Part shown: in pieces, positions 44,626-54,664 of the stretch | How the letters are laid out: each line of letters starts with the position of its first letter | Numbering within the stretch: the stretch's first letter is position 1 | Assembly (NCBI RefSeq): GCF_009659625.1 | Contig: NZ_VOIW01000001.1 | Coordinates: 1,116,001-1,180,000, forward strand | Origin: Pseudomonas haemolytica | GTDB taxonomy: Bacteria; Pseudomonadota; Gammaproteobacteria; Pseudomonadales; Pseudomonadaceae | Length of the DNA: 64,000 nucleotides | Direction: 5' to 3' | Notes under the pieces: generated by a model | Told to the model about the DNA's origin: nothing | Database searches by the model: none | Seen by the model: the letters and a program-made list of their open reading frames with translations, nothing else | Position numbers and translations under genes: made by a program

Positions 44626-45078
44626 ACACAGATCGAAAATGTGGGAGGGAAACTCCTCCGTTTCCACTATTGATGCCAGATTATGAATTCAAGTCCGACA
44701 GGCTGCTACGCTCGGTGTGCCCGTAATCCGACATGGATTTGGGCGGCTAAACCGGCATCCCTGCCGGTTTACCCCCCAAATCAATATCGAATTCCGGCCA
44801 GCGTGGTTTAACGGGGCGCCTGAGATCAATATCAAAAACACAGCAAGGCGGCCTGACAGCCGACCGATCCAGGTTGGCGATACTCGGTGCAAATGTGGGA
44901 GGGGGCTTGCTCCCGATGAGGGAGTATCAGTAAACACATCTGTGACTGACCCACCGCCATCGGGGGCAAGCCCCCTCCCACCTGCTTTTGCTCTGCTTTT
45001 GACGTGGCTTTTGATCTCAAGCGCCCCGTCAAACCACGCTGGCCGAACGCAGGCTTGAATCCGTGGGCCTGTGCCTAC
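44626..45078. repeat. Repeat-filled intergenic stretch: hairpin, REPIN and enclosing inverted repeat
   Basis: No gene in about 450 bases. From left to right: a degenerate REP (44641-44667); a long hairpin (44736-44782) whose inner stem TAAACCGGC/GCCGGTTTA is perfect; the left arm of a large inverted repeat (44796-44837, starting GGCCAGCGTGGTTTAACGGG); a REPIN with 23-base arms at 44895-44917 and 44959-44981; and the right arm (45009-45044). The arms differ by two substitutions and a six-base insertion. The REPIN thus sits in the loop of an older palindrome. Confidence 0.75.
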
Positions 45079-45408
45079 TCAGTAATCATCCCCACGCTCT
45101 GTGACATCCCGCTCCACCGGCCCCGCATCCGGGTCGTACCCCGCCGGGAACTTGCCTTTCAACGTCCATGCAAACGCAATGATCTCGGCAATCGTGCGGT
45201 ACAACTCCTCCGGAATGCTGTCCCCCAGCTCCATGCGCGCCAGCAGCTTCACCAGTTCGGCGTTTTCATAGATCGGTACTTCGTTTTCCCGCGCCAGCTT
45301 GAGGATGGCTTCGGCCAAGGCGTCATCGCCCTTGGCGGCCAGGGTGGGCGCCTGTTGGCCGTCGTACTTGAGGGCAATGGCCTGGCGGGGAGGTGCGGCG
45401 TTCTTCAT
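45079..45408 (-). CDS. FlhB C-terminal-like protein (export-apparatus switch homologue)
   Basis: Protein of 109 residues resembling only the cytoplasmic tail of FlhB (APPRQAIALKYDGQQAPTLAAKGDD and PIYENAELVKLLARME). The autocleavage NPTH of full FlhB is absent, as in the known FlhX/YlqH proteins. It may assist or regulate flagellar export specificity. It overlaps the end of the fliK-like gene by four bases and so is translated with it. Confidence 0.88.
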   Translation of the reverse strand: MKNAAPPRQAIALKYDGQQAPTLAAKGDDALAEAILKLARENEVPIYENAELVKLLARMELGDSIPEELYRTIAEIIAFAWTLKGKFPAGYDPDAGPVERDVTERGDDY

Positions 45409-46982
45409 GCGGTCTCATCCACCCAGCGTTGTTCCAGTCCGGTTTTTGGCCCGCGTGGCGGGGTGCCCAGGTGGCAATCCAGGTCGCCGACGTTAAGCCC
45501 GGAGGACACCAGGCGCTCGCGCAGGCTGCCCAAGTGGCTTTCGATCAGGCTGGCCGTGAACGGGCGGCTCGCCCACAACTGGCTGGACAGTTTGCCCTGG
45601 GTCAGTTGCGCCTGGACTTGCAACGGCCCCAGCGGCTCCATATCGAAAGCCAGTTCAACGCGCCAGAGCATCTGTTTCGGGTCTTTTTTATCCCTGCGCT
45701 CGGGTTGCTCCTTGTCGGGTGCCGGTTCCTCGCGCTGGAACTTTACCTGCAACGGCACGATGTCCTGCAAGGTGCGCAGGGGGATTTCCAGCTGCCAGGT
45801 GGTTTGCAGGCGGCCGTCGGCGGTGGTGCCGGTCTGTTCCAGGCTCGACAGTTGATGGCTCTGCAAACGAGAGATCGCCCCGGCCGCCAGGCGCAGCAGG
45901 TTTTCCAGGTCGCCTTCACCTTCGAGTTTGGCCATCAGTCGCTCTGGCAGCGGGAAGCCGGCGGGTATCTGCCGGGCGCCGACCTGGCCGAGGGTGTTCA
46001 ACGGGCTGCGGACAAAGTTCGGCAGCACCTGGGCCAGTGTATTCGCGGCGAGGATGGCGTTCAGGTTGGTACTCGTGGGCAGGCTGGGCAGCAGGTCCGC
46101 GACCAGGCGCAGCAGGGCGCCTTTCATATCCAGCGGTGGGATCTGTGGATTTTGCCCGGCGAGCAATTTGGCTTCCAAAAAGGCGCCGCTGTTCTGGATG
46201 ACCTGCGCCAGCACCTTGGGATTGCTCACTTGTGCCAAATCGGGCAACGCCGCCAATAAACGCTCGGCAGCCGCCCGCAGGTCGGCGGAGGTACTGTCGC
46301 CACGGGGCAGGTTTTGCAAGGCGGTGAACACTGCATCCAGTGAGCCTTGGCGACTTTGCTGAGTGGCAAGCTGCTGGGCGACGGCCAGTTGGTCCTTCAT
46401 CCCGCTCAATGGCACAAAACTCAGGGTCTGTGCGTTCTGCACCACGGCGCTGAGCAAGCTGCCGACCCGTAACGGTTGAGGGCTTTCCAGCGTCAGGGTG
46501 GCACCGGCCAGGGCGTTATTGAGCACGCTCACCAGCGAGCGATAGATCGCCGGCTGCGCCGTACCCTGGGGCAGCATCTGCGTGGTCAGCACCTTGGCTT
46601 GCAGCAGCGTGCCCACCGGCATTTGTGTGGTATCGAGGCGGGTGAGGGCGGCTACGTTGGCGCTCATGGCTTGCTGCAAGGTAATGGCCAGGTTGCCCGC
46701 AGGCGTCTGGCTCACCGCCACATTGCTGCCCAACGGCAAAGGCTGGGCGCTGCTGGCTTGCACCAAGGTCTGGCGGCCGCCCTCGAGGGTCAACTTGAGC
46801 AACAACTGAAAGGCCTCGCTGCCTTGTTTCAGCGCGATGACCTCGGCGTTTACGGTTTTGCCGGCGCCAATCAACCCGGCCTGTGGCTCCAGGAGCTTTA
46901 GTAGCTCGCCAGCCGCAGGCAACTGGGCAGGCTTGGGCGCTGGTGTTGGAGGCAGCGGAGGAAGGTTGATGTCACCGGTCAT
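45405..46982 (-). CDS. fliK: Flagellar hook-length control protein FliK-like
   Basis: Protein of 525 residues, with a low-complexity Ala/Leu/Gln-rich N-terminal two thirds and a C-terminal FliK core near 400-490 (WQLEIPLRTLQDIVPLQVKF and MEPLGPLQVQAQLTQGKLSS). Proteins of this type set hook length and switch export specificity; the FlhB-tail-like partner next to it supports this. It is remote from other flagellar genes and may be a second FliK-type protein. The start MTGDINLPP was chosen; the frame runs 17 codons further without homology. Confidence 0.8.
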   Translation of the reverse strand: MTGDINLPPLPPTPAPKPAQLPAAGELLKLLEPQAGLIGAGKTVNAEVIALKQGSEAFQLLLKLTLEGGRQTLVQASSAQPLPLGSNVAVSQTPAGNLAITLQQAMSANVAALTRLDTTQMPVGTLLQAKVLTTQMLPQGTAQPAIYRSLVSVLNNALAGATLTLESPQPLRVGSLLSAVVQNAQTLSFVPLSGMKDQLAVAQQLATQQSRQGSLDAVFTALQNLPRGDSTSADLRAAAERLLAALPDLAQVSNPKVLAQVIQNSGAFLEAKLLAGQNPQIPPLDMKGALLRLVADLLPSLPTSTNLNAILAANTLAQVLPNFVRSPLNTLGQVGARQIPAGFPLPERLMAKLEGEGDLENLLRLAAGAISRLQSHQLSSLEQTGTTADGRLQTTWQLEIPLRTLQDIVPLQVKFQREEPAPDKEQPERRDKKDPKQMLWRVELAFDMEPLGPLQVQAQLTQGKLSSQLWASRPFTASLIESHLGSLRERLVSSGLNVGDLDCHLGTPPRGPKTGLEQRWVDETA

Positions 46983-47034
46983 CGTGCGCGTCGTCTCTGG
47001 GGAAATTGCCCTCTTTAGAGTAGGGCATCGCATG

Positions 47035-47040
47035 TATAAT
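47035..47040 (+). promoter_or_regulatory. Perfect -10 box upstream of the ccm operon
   Basis: TATAAT lies about 145 bases before ccmA. A matching -35 at standard spacing is weak; TTGCCC at 47006 is too far away. The leader contains AGAGAGC and GCTCTCT, which can pair. Confidence 0.4.
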
Positions 47041-47182
47041 GCCGCCCGTCTGCAAAGAGAGCGGTAAAAACCTCACAACTATTTGATCCAGCTCTCTAAA
47101 ATCGGTCGCCAAAGTCGTTATTGTGCATCTCTCTATAACGGCCGCTGCACCGCCGACTTGAACCGTAAAGGCCCGCGATCTC

Positions 47183-47818
47183 TTGACCAGCCCTCTTCTT
47201 GAAGCCGTAGCGCTTGCCTGTGAACGCGACCTGCGCCTGTTGTTCGAGCAACTCGAACTGCGGCTGGCGGGCGGCGACATGGTGCAGATCAGCGGGCCCA
47301 ACGGCAGCGGCAAGACCAGTTTGCTGCGCCTGCTGGCCGGTTTGATGCAGCCGACGGCCGGTGCTGTGCGGCTCAACGGCAAGCCTTTGCACGAACAACG
47401 TAGCGAGCTGGCGCGCAACCTGATCTGGATCGGCCACGCCGCCGGTATCAAGGACGTGCTCACTGCGGAAGAGAACCTCAGTTGGCTCAGCGCCCTGCAT
47501 CATCCCGCTTCCCGCGACGCCATCTGGCAGGCCCTGGCCATGGTGGGCCTCAAGGGTTTTGAAGACGTTCCCTGCCATACCCTGTCCGCCGGCCAGCAGC
47601 GCCGCGTGGCCCTGGCGCGTTTGTACCTGCCCGGCGCGCCGCTGTGGATTCTCGACGAACCCTTCACCGCCCTCGACAAACAAGGTGTGGCCCAACTCGA
47701 AGAACACCTGGCCCAGCACTGCGAGAAAGGCGGCCTGGTGGTACTTACCACCCACCACACGCTGGCGCGCATGCCCGCGGGTTATCGCGAGCTGGATCTG
47801 GGGCGGTGGTCGCTGTGA
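47183..47818 (+). CDS. ccmA: Heme exporter ATP-binding protein CcmA
   Basis: ATPase of the CcmABCD complex that releases holo-CcmE in cytochrome c maturation. The 211 residues contain Walker A ([12 protein letters not shown]), signature [14 protein letters not shown] and Walker B ([12 protein letters not shown]), plus the late His of TTHHTL. The start is a TTG by homology ([17 protein letters not shown]). It overlaps ccmB by four bases. First gene of the nine-gene ccm operon. Confidence 0.93.
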   Translation: MTSPLLEAVALACERDLRLLFEQLELRLAGGDMVQISGPNGSGKTSLLRLLAGLMQPTAGAVRLNGKPLHEQRSELARNLIWIGHAAGIKDVLTAEENLSWLSALHHPASRDAIWQALAMVGLKGFEDVPCHTLSAGQQRRVALARLYLPGAPLWILDEPFTALDKQGVAQLEEHLAQHCEKGGLVVLTTHHTLARMPAGYRELDLGRWSL

Positions 47819-48483
47819 GTGTGTTCGCGCTGTTGGTGGCCCGTGAGGCACGGCTGTTGTGCCGCCGCCCGGCCGAACTGGCCAACCCGCTGGTGTTTTT
47901 CGCGATTGTGATCGCGCTGTTCCCGCTGGCGGTCGGCCCGGAGACTAAACTGTTGCAAACCTTGTCCCCAGGACTGGTGTGGGTCGCAGCGCTTTTATCG
48001 GTCCTGCTCTCGCTGGACGGGCTGTTTCGCAGTGATTTCGAAGACGGTTCCCTGGAGCAGTGGGTCCTTTCGTCGCACCCGCTGCCACTTCTGGTACTGG
48101 CCAAGGTGCTGGCACACTGGGCTTTTTCCGGTTTGGCGTTAGTCTTGCTCTCGCCGCTGCTGGCAATGATGTTGGGATTGCCCAGCGAATGCCTGCCGAT
48201 CCTGTTGCTGAGCCTGTTGCTCGGCACGCCGGTCCTCAGCCTGCTGGGCGCGGTGGGCGCGGCGCTGACCGTTGGGTTGAAGCGCGGTGGCCTGTTGCTG
48301 GCCCTGCTGATTCTGCCTTTGTACATCCCGGTGTTGATCCTGGGCAGCGGCGCTTTGCAAGCCGCGCTCATGGGCATGCCGGCGACCGGTTACCTCTTGT
48401 GGCTTGGTAGCCTGACCGCCCTGGCGGTAACCCTGACACCCTTTGCTATAGCCGCCGGCCTGAAAATCAGCGTCGGTGAATAA
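47815..48483 (+). CDS. ccmB: Heme exporter membrane protein CcmB
   Basis: Membrane partner of CcmA, 222 residues with six hydrophobic helices. The amino end [20 protein letters not shown] and the segment [17 protein letters not shown] are typical. The GTG start overlaps the ccmA stop codon (GTGA). About 90 bases separate it from ccmC. Confidence 0.93.
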   Translation: MSVFALLVAREARLLCRRPAELANPLVFFAIVIALFPLAVGPETKLLQTLSPGLVWVAALLSVLLSLDGLFRSDFEDGSLEQWVLSSHPLPLLVLAKVLAHWAFSGLALVLLSPLLAMMLGLPSECLPILLLSLLLGTPVLSLLGAVGAALTVGLKRGGLLLALLILPLYIPVLILGSGALQAALMGMPATGYLLWLGSLTALAVTLTPFAIAAGLKISVGE

Positions 48484-48571
48484 TGAGGTCTGGCCCGGCG
48501 TTAATGACGTTGAGTCAGTAAAGACCCTGAGCTTTTCGCCACGACGAAAAGCACCCGTGATGGAAACTGCA

Positions 48572-49327
48572 ATGAACTGGACCTGGTTTCACAAGCTCGG
48601 CTCGCCCAAATGGTTTTATGGCATCAGTAGCAAGCTGCTGCCGTGGTTGAGCCTCTTCGCCGCAGTGCTGATCGGCATCGGCCTGGTCTGGGGCCTGGCC
48701 TTCGCGCCGCCGGACTACCAGCAAGGCAACAGCTTTCGCATTATCTACATCCATGTTCCCGCCGCGATGCTGGCCCAATCCTGCTACGTGATGCTGGCGG
48801 TGTGCGGCATCGTCGGCCTGGTGTGGAAGATGAAGCTGGCCGACGTGGCCCTGCAATGCGCCGCGCCCATCGGCGCGTGGATGACCGCGGTGGCGCTGGT
48901 CACCGGTGCGATCTGGGGCAAGCCGACCTGGGGCTCGTGGTGGGTGTGGGACGCACGCCTGACGTCGATGCTGATCCTGCTGTTCCTGTACTTCGGCCTG
49001 ATTGCCCTGGGCAACGCCATCAGCAACCGCGATAGCGCCGCCAAGGCCTGCGCAGTGCTGGCGATTGTCGGCGTGATCAATATCCCGATCATCAAATACT
49101 CGGTGGAGTGGTGGAACACCCTGCACCAGGGCGCCACCTTCACCCTCACCGAAAAACCGGCAATGCCCGTGGAAATGTGGGCGCCGCTGCTGCTGATGGT
49201 GCTGGGGTTCTACTGCTTCTTCGGTGCGGTGCTGCTGCTGCGCATGCGCCTTGAGGTGCTCAAGCGTGAAGCGCGCACCAGTTGGGTAAAAGCCGAAGTG
49301 CAAACCAGCCTGGGAGCGCGTGGATGA
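48572..49327 (+). CDS. ccmC: Heme-handling protein CcmC
   Basis: Delivers heme to CcmE at the periplasmic face. The 251 residues have six helices, the tryptophan-rich motif [18 protein letters not shown] and the flanking histidines in YIHVPAAM and TLHQGATF. The ATG at 48572 gives the family length; one four codons upstream is possible. It overlaps ccmD by four bases. Confidence 0.94.
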   Translation: MNWTWFHKLGSPKWFYGISSKLLPWLSLFAAVLIGIGLVWGLAFAPPDYQQGNSFRIIYIHVPAAMLAQSCYVMLAVCGIVGLVWKMKLADVALQCAAPIGAWMTAVALVTGAIWGKPTWGSWWVWDARLTSMLILLFLYFGLIALGNAISNRDSAAKACAVLAIVGVINIPIIKYSVEWWNTLHQGATFTLTEKPAMPVEMWAPLLLMVLGFYCFFGAVLLLRMRLEVLKREARTSWVKAEVQTSLGARG

Positions 49328-49500
49328 GCTTTGCTTCTTTCAGTGATTTTCTCGCCATGGGCCACCACGGCCTGTATGTCTGGACGGCCTATGGCATCTG
49401 CCTGGCGGTGCTGGCCCTCAACGTTGCCGCGCCGATCCTGGCCCGCAAGCGTTACCTGCAACAAGAGGCGCGACGTCTGCGCCGGGAGTCCGAAAAGTGA
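49324..49500 (+). CDS. ccmD: Small heme exporter subunit CcmD
   Basis: Protein of 58 residues with one transmembrane helix and a basic C-terminus ([16 protein letters not shown]). It helps release holo-CcmE from CcmABC. The motif [13 protein letters not shown] is characteristic. It overlaps both neighbours (ATGA with ccmC, GTGA with ccmE). Confidence 0.93.
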   Translation: MSFASFSDFLAMGHHGLYVWTAYGICLAVLALNVAAPILARKRYLQQEARRLRRESEK

Positions 49501-49964
49501 ATCCGCTGCGTAGAAAGCGTCTGTTGATCATCCTTGCCATCCTGGCCGGCGTCAGTATTGCCGTGGGCCTGGCGATGAGCGCCCTGCGGGAGAACATCAA
49601 CCTGTTCTACACCCCGACCCAGATCGCCAATGGCGAAGCCCCGCTGGACACGCGCATCCGCGCCGGCGGCATGGTGGAGCAGGGCTCGTTGAAGCGTTCC
49701 GGCGACTCCCTGGACGTGACCTTCGTGGTCACCGATTTCAGCAAATCCGTGACCATTACTTATCGCGGCATCCTCCCGGACCTGTTCCGCGAAGGGCAGG
49801 GCATCGTCGCCCTGGGCAAGCTCAACGCCGACGGCGTGGTGGTGGCTGACGAAGTGCTGGCCAAGCACGATGAGAAGTACATGCCGCCTGAGGTCACCAA
49901 AGCCTTGAAAGACAGCGGCCAATCCGCGCCTGGCGCAAATCCACAGCCTGCCAAGGAGGGCTAA
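49497..49964 (+). CDS. ccmE: Heme chaperone CcmE
   Basis: Periplasmic, membrane-anchored carrier that binds heme covalently. The 155 residues have an N-terminal anchor ([20 protein letters not shown]), an OB-fold and the heme site [13 protein letters not shown] with its histidine and tyrosine. The GTG start overlaps the ccmD stop codon. Confidence 0.95.
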   Translation: MNPLRRKRLLIILAILAGVSIAVGLAMSALRENINLFYTPTQIANGEAPLDTRIRAGGMVEQGSLKRSGDSLDVTFVVTDFSKSVTITYRGILPDLFREGQGIVALGKLNADGVVVADEVLAKHDEKYMPPEVTKALKDSGQSAPGANPQPAKEG

Positions 49965-49967
49965 GTG

Positions 49968-51956
49968 ATGACGTCCGCACTGTTTATTCCGGAGCTGGGC
50001 CAACTGGCGATGATCCTCGCGCTGTGCTTTGCCGTGGTCCAGGCCGTGGTGCCCTTGCTCGGCGCCTGGCGCGGCGACCGCCTGTGGATGAGCCTGGCGC
50101 AGCCGGCCGCCTGGGGGCAGTTCGCCTTCCTGTTGTTCGCCTTTGGTTGCCTGACCTACGCCTTCATGACCGACGACTTTTCGGTCGCCTACGTCGCGAA
50201 CAACTCCAACAGCGCCTTGCCCTGGTATTACAAGTTCAGCGCCGTGTGGGGCGCCCACGAAGGTTCGTTGCTGCTGTGGGCGCTGATCCTCGGCGGCTGG
50301 ACCTTCGCCGTATCGGTGTTCTCACGGCAACTGCCGCAAGTGATGCTGGCGCGGGTGCTGGCGGTGATGGGCATGATCAGCATTGGCTTCCTGCTGTTCC
50401 TGATCATGACCTCGAACCCGTTCAGCCGCATGCTGCCGCAGATCCCGGCAGACGGGCATGACCTCAACCCGCTGTTGCAGGACATCGGCCTGATCGTGCA
50501 CCCGCCGATGCTCTACATGGGCTACGTCGGTTTCTCCGTGGCCTTTGCGTTTGCCATCGCCGCCTTGCTCGGCGGGCGTCTCGATGCCGCCTGGGCGCGC
50601 TGGTCGCGGCCGTGGACCATCGTCGCCTGGGCCTTCCTGGGTATCGGTATCACCTTGGGTTCGTGGTGGGCCTATTACGAACTCGGCTGGGGCGGCTGGT
50701 GGTTCTGGGACCCGGTGGAAAATGCGTCCTTCATGCCCTGGCTGGTGGGCACCGCACTGATTCATTCCCTGGCGGTCACCGAAAAGCGCGGCGTGTTCAA
50801 GAGCTGGACCGTATTGCTCGCTATCGCGGCGTTTTCCCTCAGCCTGCTCGGCACCTTCCTGGTGCGTTCGGGCGTACTGACGTCGGTGCATGCGTTCGCG
50901 TCCGACCCGGAACGTGGCGTATTCATCCTGATCTTCCTGCTGTTTGTGGTCGGCGGCTCACTGACCCTGTTCGCCCTGCGCGCCCCGGTGGTCAAGAGCC
51001 AGGTCGGTTTCAACCTGTGGTCGCGGGAAACCCTGTTGCTGGGCAATAACCTGGTGCTGGTGGTGGCTGCGTCGATGATCCTGCTTGGCACTCTCTACCC
51101 GCTGGTGCTGGATGCCTTGAGCGGCGCCAAGCTGTCCGTGGGCCCGCCGTACTTCAACGCGTTGTTCATCCCATTGATGGGCCTGTTGATGGTGGTGATG
51201 GCGGTCGGTGTGCTGGTGCGCTGGAAAGACACCCCGGTGAAGTGGCTGGTAGGCATGCTCGCTCCGGTGCTACTGGGCAGCGTGGCGCTGGCCGTGGTCG
51301 CCGGTATTGCCTACGGCGACTTCAACTGGGCGGTGCTCGCCACCTTCCTGCTCGCCGCGTGGGTGTTGCTGGCCGGTGTGCGCGACATCTTCGACAAGAC
51401 CCGCCACAAAGGCTTGATCAAGGGCCTGCCAACCCTGACCCGCAGCTACTGGGGCATGCAGATCGCCCACATCGGTATCGCGGTGTGTGCCCTCGGTGTG
51501 GTGTTATCCAGCCAGAACAGCGCCGAGCGCGACCTGCGCCTGGCGCCGGGTGAATCGATGGACCTGGCCGGTTACCACTTCATCTTCGAAGGCGCCAAGC
51601 ACTTCGAAGGACCGAACTTCACCTCAGACAAAGGCACGGTGCGCGTCGTGCGCAACGGCAAGGAAATCGCCGTGCTGCACCCGGAAAAACGCCTCTACAC
51701 CGTGCAGAGTTCGATGATGACCGAAGCCGGCATCGACGCCGGTTTCACCCGTGACCTGTATGTGGCCCTCGGTGAACCCCTGGGCGACGGCGCCTGGGCC
51801 GTGCGCGTGCATGTCAAACCCTTCGTGCGCTGGATCTGGTTCGGCGGCCTGCTCACCGGTTTTGGTGGTTTGCTCGCGGCGCTGGACCGGCGTTATCGGG
51901 TCAAGGTCAAGAGCCGGGTGCGTGAAGCACTGGGCCTTTCAGGAGCGGCGGTATGA
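49968..51956 (+). CDS. ccmF: Cytochrome c heme lyase subunit CcmF
   Basis: Large membrane protein (662 residues, about 15 helices) that joins heme to apocytochrome c with CcmH. The tryptophan-rich motif GWGGWWFWDPVENASFMPW is seen together with conserved histidines (WGAHEGSLLLW, IVHPPMLYMG). The ATG at 49968 is better placed after AAGGAGGG than the adjoining GTG at 49965. It overlaps ccmG by four bases. Confidence 0.95.
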   Translation: MTSALFIPELGQLAMILALCFAVVQAVVPLLGAWRGDRLWMSLAQPAAWGQFAFLLFAFGCLTYAFMTDDFSVAYVANNSNSALPWYYKFSAVWGAHEGSLLLWALILGGWTFAVSVFSRQLPQVMLARVLAVMGMISIGFLLFLIMTSNPFSRMLPQIPADGHDLNPLLQDIGLIVHPPMLYMGYVGFSVAFAFAIAALLGGRLDAAWARWSRPWTIVAWAFLGIGITLGSWWAYYELGWGGWWFWDPVENASFMPWLVGTALIHSLAVTEKRGVFKSWTVLLAIAAFSLSLLGTFLVRSGVLTSVHAFASDPERGVFILIFLLFVVGGSLTLFALRAPVVKSQVGFNLWSRETLLLGNNLVLVVAASMILLGTLYPLVLDALSGAKLSVGPPYFNALFIPLMGLLMVVMAVGVLVRWKDTPVKWLVGMLAPVLLGSVALAVVAGIAYGDFNWAVLATFLLAAWVLLAGVRDIFDKTRHKGLIKGLPTLTRSYWGMQIAHIGIAVCALGVVLSSQNSAERDLRLAPGESMDLAGYHFIFEGAKHFEGPNFTSDKGTVRVVRNGKEIAVLHPEKRLYTVQSSMMTEAGIDAGFTRDLYVALGEPLGDGAWAVRVHVKPFVRWIWFGGLLTGFGGLLAALDRRYRVKVKSRVREALGLSGAAV

Positions 51957-52489
51957 AGCGTTGGTTGATGGTGGTGCCACTGGCGTTGTTTTTGCTGGTG
52001 GCGGTGTTCCTGTATCGCGGCTTGTACCTGGACCCGGCCGAGTTGCCTTCGGCGATGATCGGCAAGCCGTTCCCCGCGTTCAACCTGCCAACGGTGCAGG
52101 GTGACAAGACCCTGACCCAAGCCGACTTGCAGGGCAAACCGGCGCTGGTCAACGTGTGGGCCACCTGGTGCATCTCCTGCCGCGTCGAACACCCGGTGTT
52201 GAACAAGCTGGCCGAGAAGGGCGTGGTGATCTACGGCATCAACTACAAGGACGACAACGCGGCGGCCTTGAAGTGGCTGGCGGAATTTCATAACCCGTAC
52301 CAGCTGGATATCCGCGATGAAGACGGCAACCTCGGCCTGAACCTCGGCGTGTACGGCGCACCGGAAACCTTCTTTATAGACGCCAAGGGCGTGATCCGCG
52401 ACAAATACGTCGGCGTGATCGATGAAGTGGTGTGGCGCGAGCAACTGGCCGCCAAGTACCAGGCCCTGGTCGATGAGGCCAAGCCATGA
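51953..52489 (+). CDS. ccmG: Thiol:disulfide interchange protein CcmG/DsbE
   Basis: Periplasmic thioredoxin-like protein of 178 residues, anchored by an N-terminal helix. The active site is NVWATWCISCRVEHPVLN, and the cis-proline region is YGAPETFFIDAKG. It reduces the CXXCH cysteines of apocytochromes before heme attachment. It overlaps ccmF and ccmH by four bases each. Confidence 0.95.
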   Translation: MKRWLMVVPLALFLLVAVFLYRGLYLDPAELPSAMIGKPFPAFNLPTVQGDKTLTQADLQGKPALVNVWATWCISCRVEHPVLNKLAEKGVVIYGINYKDDNAAALKWLAEFHNPYQLDIRDEDGNLGLNLGVYGAPETFFIDAKGVIRDKYVGVIDEVVWREQLAAKYQALVDEAKP

Positions 52490-52959
52490 AGCGTTGGTTG
52501 ACCGCTGCCGTTTTAGCCCTGGGCCTGGCCGGTGTGGCCCACGCCGCCATCGACACCTACGAATTCGCCAACGACGCCGAGCGCGAGCGTTTCCGCGACC
52601 TGACCAAGGAACTGCGCTGCCCCAAGTGCCAGAACCAGGACATCGCCGATTCCAACGCCCCCATCGCCACCGACCTGCGCAGAGAGATCTTCCGCATGCT
52701 GGGGGAGGGCAAGGACGACCAGCAGATCATCGACTTCATGGTCGACCGCTACGGTGATTTCGTGCGCTACAAACCGGCCCTCACCGGCAAGACCGCGCTG
52801 CTGTGGTTCGGCCCCGCCGGGCTGCTGCTGGCCGGCGTCGTGGTGATGGCGGTGATCGTGCGCCGTCGCCGCGCCGCGCCGACTGATGGTTCCGATGCGC
52901 TGTCCCCTGAAGAGCGCAAACGCCTCGACCAATTGCTGGACACCAAGACTGATGATTGA
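52486..52959 (+). CDS. ccmH: Cytochrome c maturation protein CcmH
   Basis: Protein of 157 residues with a cleavable signal peptide, the redox motif [18 protein letters not shown] (LRCxxC) and a C-terminal transmembrane helix. It takes part in thiol exchange with CcmG and apocytochrome. It is the short CcmL-type; the TPR part is encoded separately as CcmI. It overlaps ccmI by eight bases. Confidence 0.95.
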   Translation: MKRWLTAAVLALGLAGVAHAAIDTYEFANDAERERFRDLTKELRCPKCQNQDIADSNAPIATDLRREIFRMLGEGKDDQQIIDFMVDRYGDFVRYKPALTGKTALLWFGPAGLLLAGVVVMAVIVRRRRAAPTDGSDALSPEERKRLDQLLDTKTDD

Positions 52960-54136
52960 TTTCTGGCTCGCAGCCGGCTTGCTGCTTCTGATTGCCCTGA
53001 GTTTTCTGTTGATCCCTGTACTGCGCGGCCGCCGCGCCCAGCGTGAAGAGGATCGCACCGCGCTGAACGTGGCGCTGTATCAAGAACGCGTCGCCGAGCT
53101 GCAAGTGCAGCAAGACGAAGGTGTATTGAACGCCGCACAACTGGACACCGGCCGCGCCGAAGCGGCCCGTGAGTTGCTCGCTGATACCGAAGGCGTGGAA
53201 AAGCCCCGTGAATCGCGCCTGGGCAAACCGCTGCCATTTTTGGCGGCGTTTCTGGTGCCGGTCCTCGGCGTTGCGCTGTACCTGCATTACGGCGCGAGCG
53301 ACAAGGTCGAACTGACCCGTGAGTTCTCCCAGCCGCCGGTGTCCATGGCCGACATGACTCAGCGCCTGGAACGTGCCGCAGCAGCGCAGCCGGACTCGGC
53401 CGAAGGCCTGTACTTCCTGGGTCGCGCCTACATGGCCCAGGACCGTTCCGCCGATGCCGCCAAAGTCTTTGAACGCACCGTGGCGTTGGCCGGGCGCCAG
53501 CCGGAACTGCTCGGCCAGTGGGCCCAGGCGCAGTACTTTGCCGACAACAAACAGTGGTCGCCCAAGGTGCAGGCGCTGACCGACGAAGCCTTGAAGCTCG
53601 ATCCCAAGGAAGTCACCAGCCTCGGCCTGCTCGGTATCGCTGCTTTTGAAGGCCAGCGTTATCAGGAAGCGATCGACTACTGGAACCGTCTGTTGGCGCA
53701 ACTGCCGCCAGCCGATAATTCTCGTATTGCCCTGCAAGGCGGGATCGACCGCGCTGCCGAGAAGCTTAAAGAGAGCGGCGGTACTGTCGCGCAAAAGGCA
53801 GTCATGAACGTGCGTGTGGACTTGTCCGCCGAGGCGAAAGCCAAAGCCTTGCCGACCGACAGCGTGTTCATCTTCGCCCGTGCCGTCTCTGGCCCACCGG
53901 CACCGTTGGCGGCCAAGCGCGTCACCGTCGCCGAACTGCCCATCACTGTCGAACTGGGCGATGCCGACGCGATGATGCCGCAGTTGAAACTGTCCAACTT
54001 CCCCGAAGTCCAACTGGTTGCGCGCATATCCCGGGCAGGTGTTCCGACAGCTGGCGAATGGATCGGCCGCAGCCAACCGCTGGCCAGCAGCACCACTGCG
54101 TTGCAACAGCTGACCATCGACAGTCCGGATAAGTAA
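52952..54136 (+). CDS. ccmI: Apocytochrome c chaperone CcmI
   Basis: Protein of 394 residues: two transmembrane helices (about 3-21 and 92-110) with a cytoplasmic loop between them, then periplasmic TPR repeats near 135-260 ([20 protein letters not shown] and [20 protein letters not shown]) and a C-terminal beta domain. It holds apocytochromes for the CcmFH lyase. It starts inside the end of ccmH. A lipoprotein gene follows after 15 bases. Confidence 0.93.
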   Translation: MIDFWLAAGLLLLIALSFLLIPVLRGRRAQREEDRTALNVALYQERVAELQVQQDEGVLNAAQLDTGRAEAARELLADTEGVEKPRESRLGKPLPFLAAFLVPVLGVALYLHYGASDKVELTREFSQPPVSMADMTQRLERAAAAQPDSAEGLYFLGRAYMAQDRSADAAKVFERTVALAGRQPELLGQWAQAQYFADNKQWSPKVQALTDEALKLDPKEVTSLGLLGIAAFEGQRYQEAIDYWNRLLAQLPPADNSRIALQGGIDRAAEKLKESGGTVAQKAVMNVRVDLSAEAKAKALPTDSVFIFARAVSGPPAPLAAKRVTVAELPITVELGDADAMMPQLKLSNFPEVQLVARISRAGVPTAGEWIGRSQPLASSTTALQQLTIDSPDK

Positions 54137-54151
54137 ATCGAGGAAACGCCC

Positions 54152-54547
54152 ATGACCGCATTTGCACGCATCACCCTGCTCAGCCTGGTACTCGGCTTGA
54201 GCGCTTGTGCGGTCCACCGCCCACCTCCGGCACCCACCGGCCCGACGATCCCACCGTCAGGCCCGTCGACCCAGCCGAGCACCAAACCGTCCGGCCCGGT
54301 GGCCCCGCCGCCCAAGCCACTGCCGACCAAATCGCCGACCTTCGCCCCACCGCCAGGCGCCGCCAGCCACTGGGACGGCAAGATGCAGGTCTACGTGCTC
54401 GACGACCAGCCCGATACCTTCTACCGTCAGCGCACTTATTACCGCTGGAGCAACGGCTGGAGCCGCGCCATCAGCCCCAACGGGCCATGGGAAGAAACTG
54501 ACGTGCAGGGCGTGCCGCCGGGGTTGAGCAAGCAGTACGCGCAATGA
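54152..54547 (+). CDS. Proline-rich lipoprotein of unknown function
   Basis: Protein of 131 residues with a lipobox (LSAC, mature Cys near residue 19) followed by about 45 residues rich in Pro/Ser/Thr/Lys (TGPTIPPSGPSTQPSTKPSG), then a small folded part with YYRWSNGWSRAISPNGPWEE. I do not recognise a function. The 15-base gap after ccmI suggests co-transcription, and a strong terminator closes the operon. Confidence 0.8.
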   Translation: MTAFARITLLSLVLGLSACAVHRPPPAPTGPTIPPSGPSTQPSTKPSGPVAPPPKPLPTKSPTFAPPPGAASHWDGKMQVYVLDDQPDTFYRQRTYYRWSNGWSRAISPNGPWEETDVQGVPPGLSKQYAQ

Positions 54548-54548
54548 C

Positions 54549-54579
54549 AAAAGGCGACCTGGACAGGTCGCCTTTTTTG
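54549..54579 (+). terminator. Terminator of the ccm operon
   Basis: The stem AAGGCGACCT/AGGTCGCCTT is followed by a run of T. The A-run on the left is short. Confidence 0.85.
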
Positions 54580-54603
54580 TTTTTGACGTGGAATGCGTTC
54601 AAA

Positions 54604-54623
54604 TGTGGGAGCCAGCTCCCACA
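54604..54623. repeat. Short REP-like palindrome
   Basis: TGTGGGAGC and its reverse complement are separated by two bases, a compact form of the REP core used elsewhere in the window. Confidence 0.55.
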
Positions 54624-54664
54624 GGAGATCACCGCGCATCAATGACCACGCAGCATCAAACAGG

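Noticed and set aside
43120..44667. 515-codon minus-strand open frame opposite moaB-moeA
   Set aside because: Shadow of high-GC third positions in moeA; no recognisable domain.
52781..54217. 478-codon minus-strand open frame opposite ccmH-ccmI
   Set aside because: Antisense of a conserved operon; composition is not protein-like.
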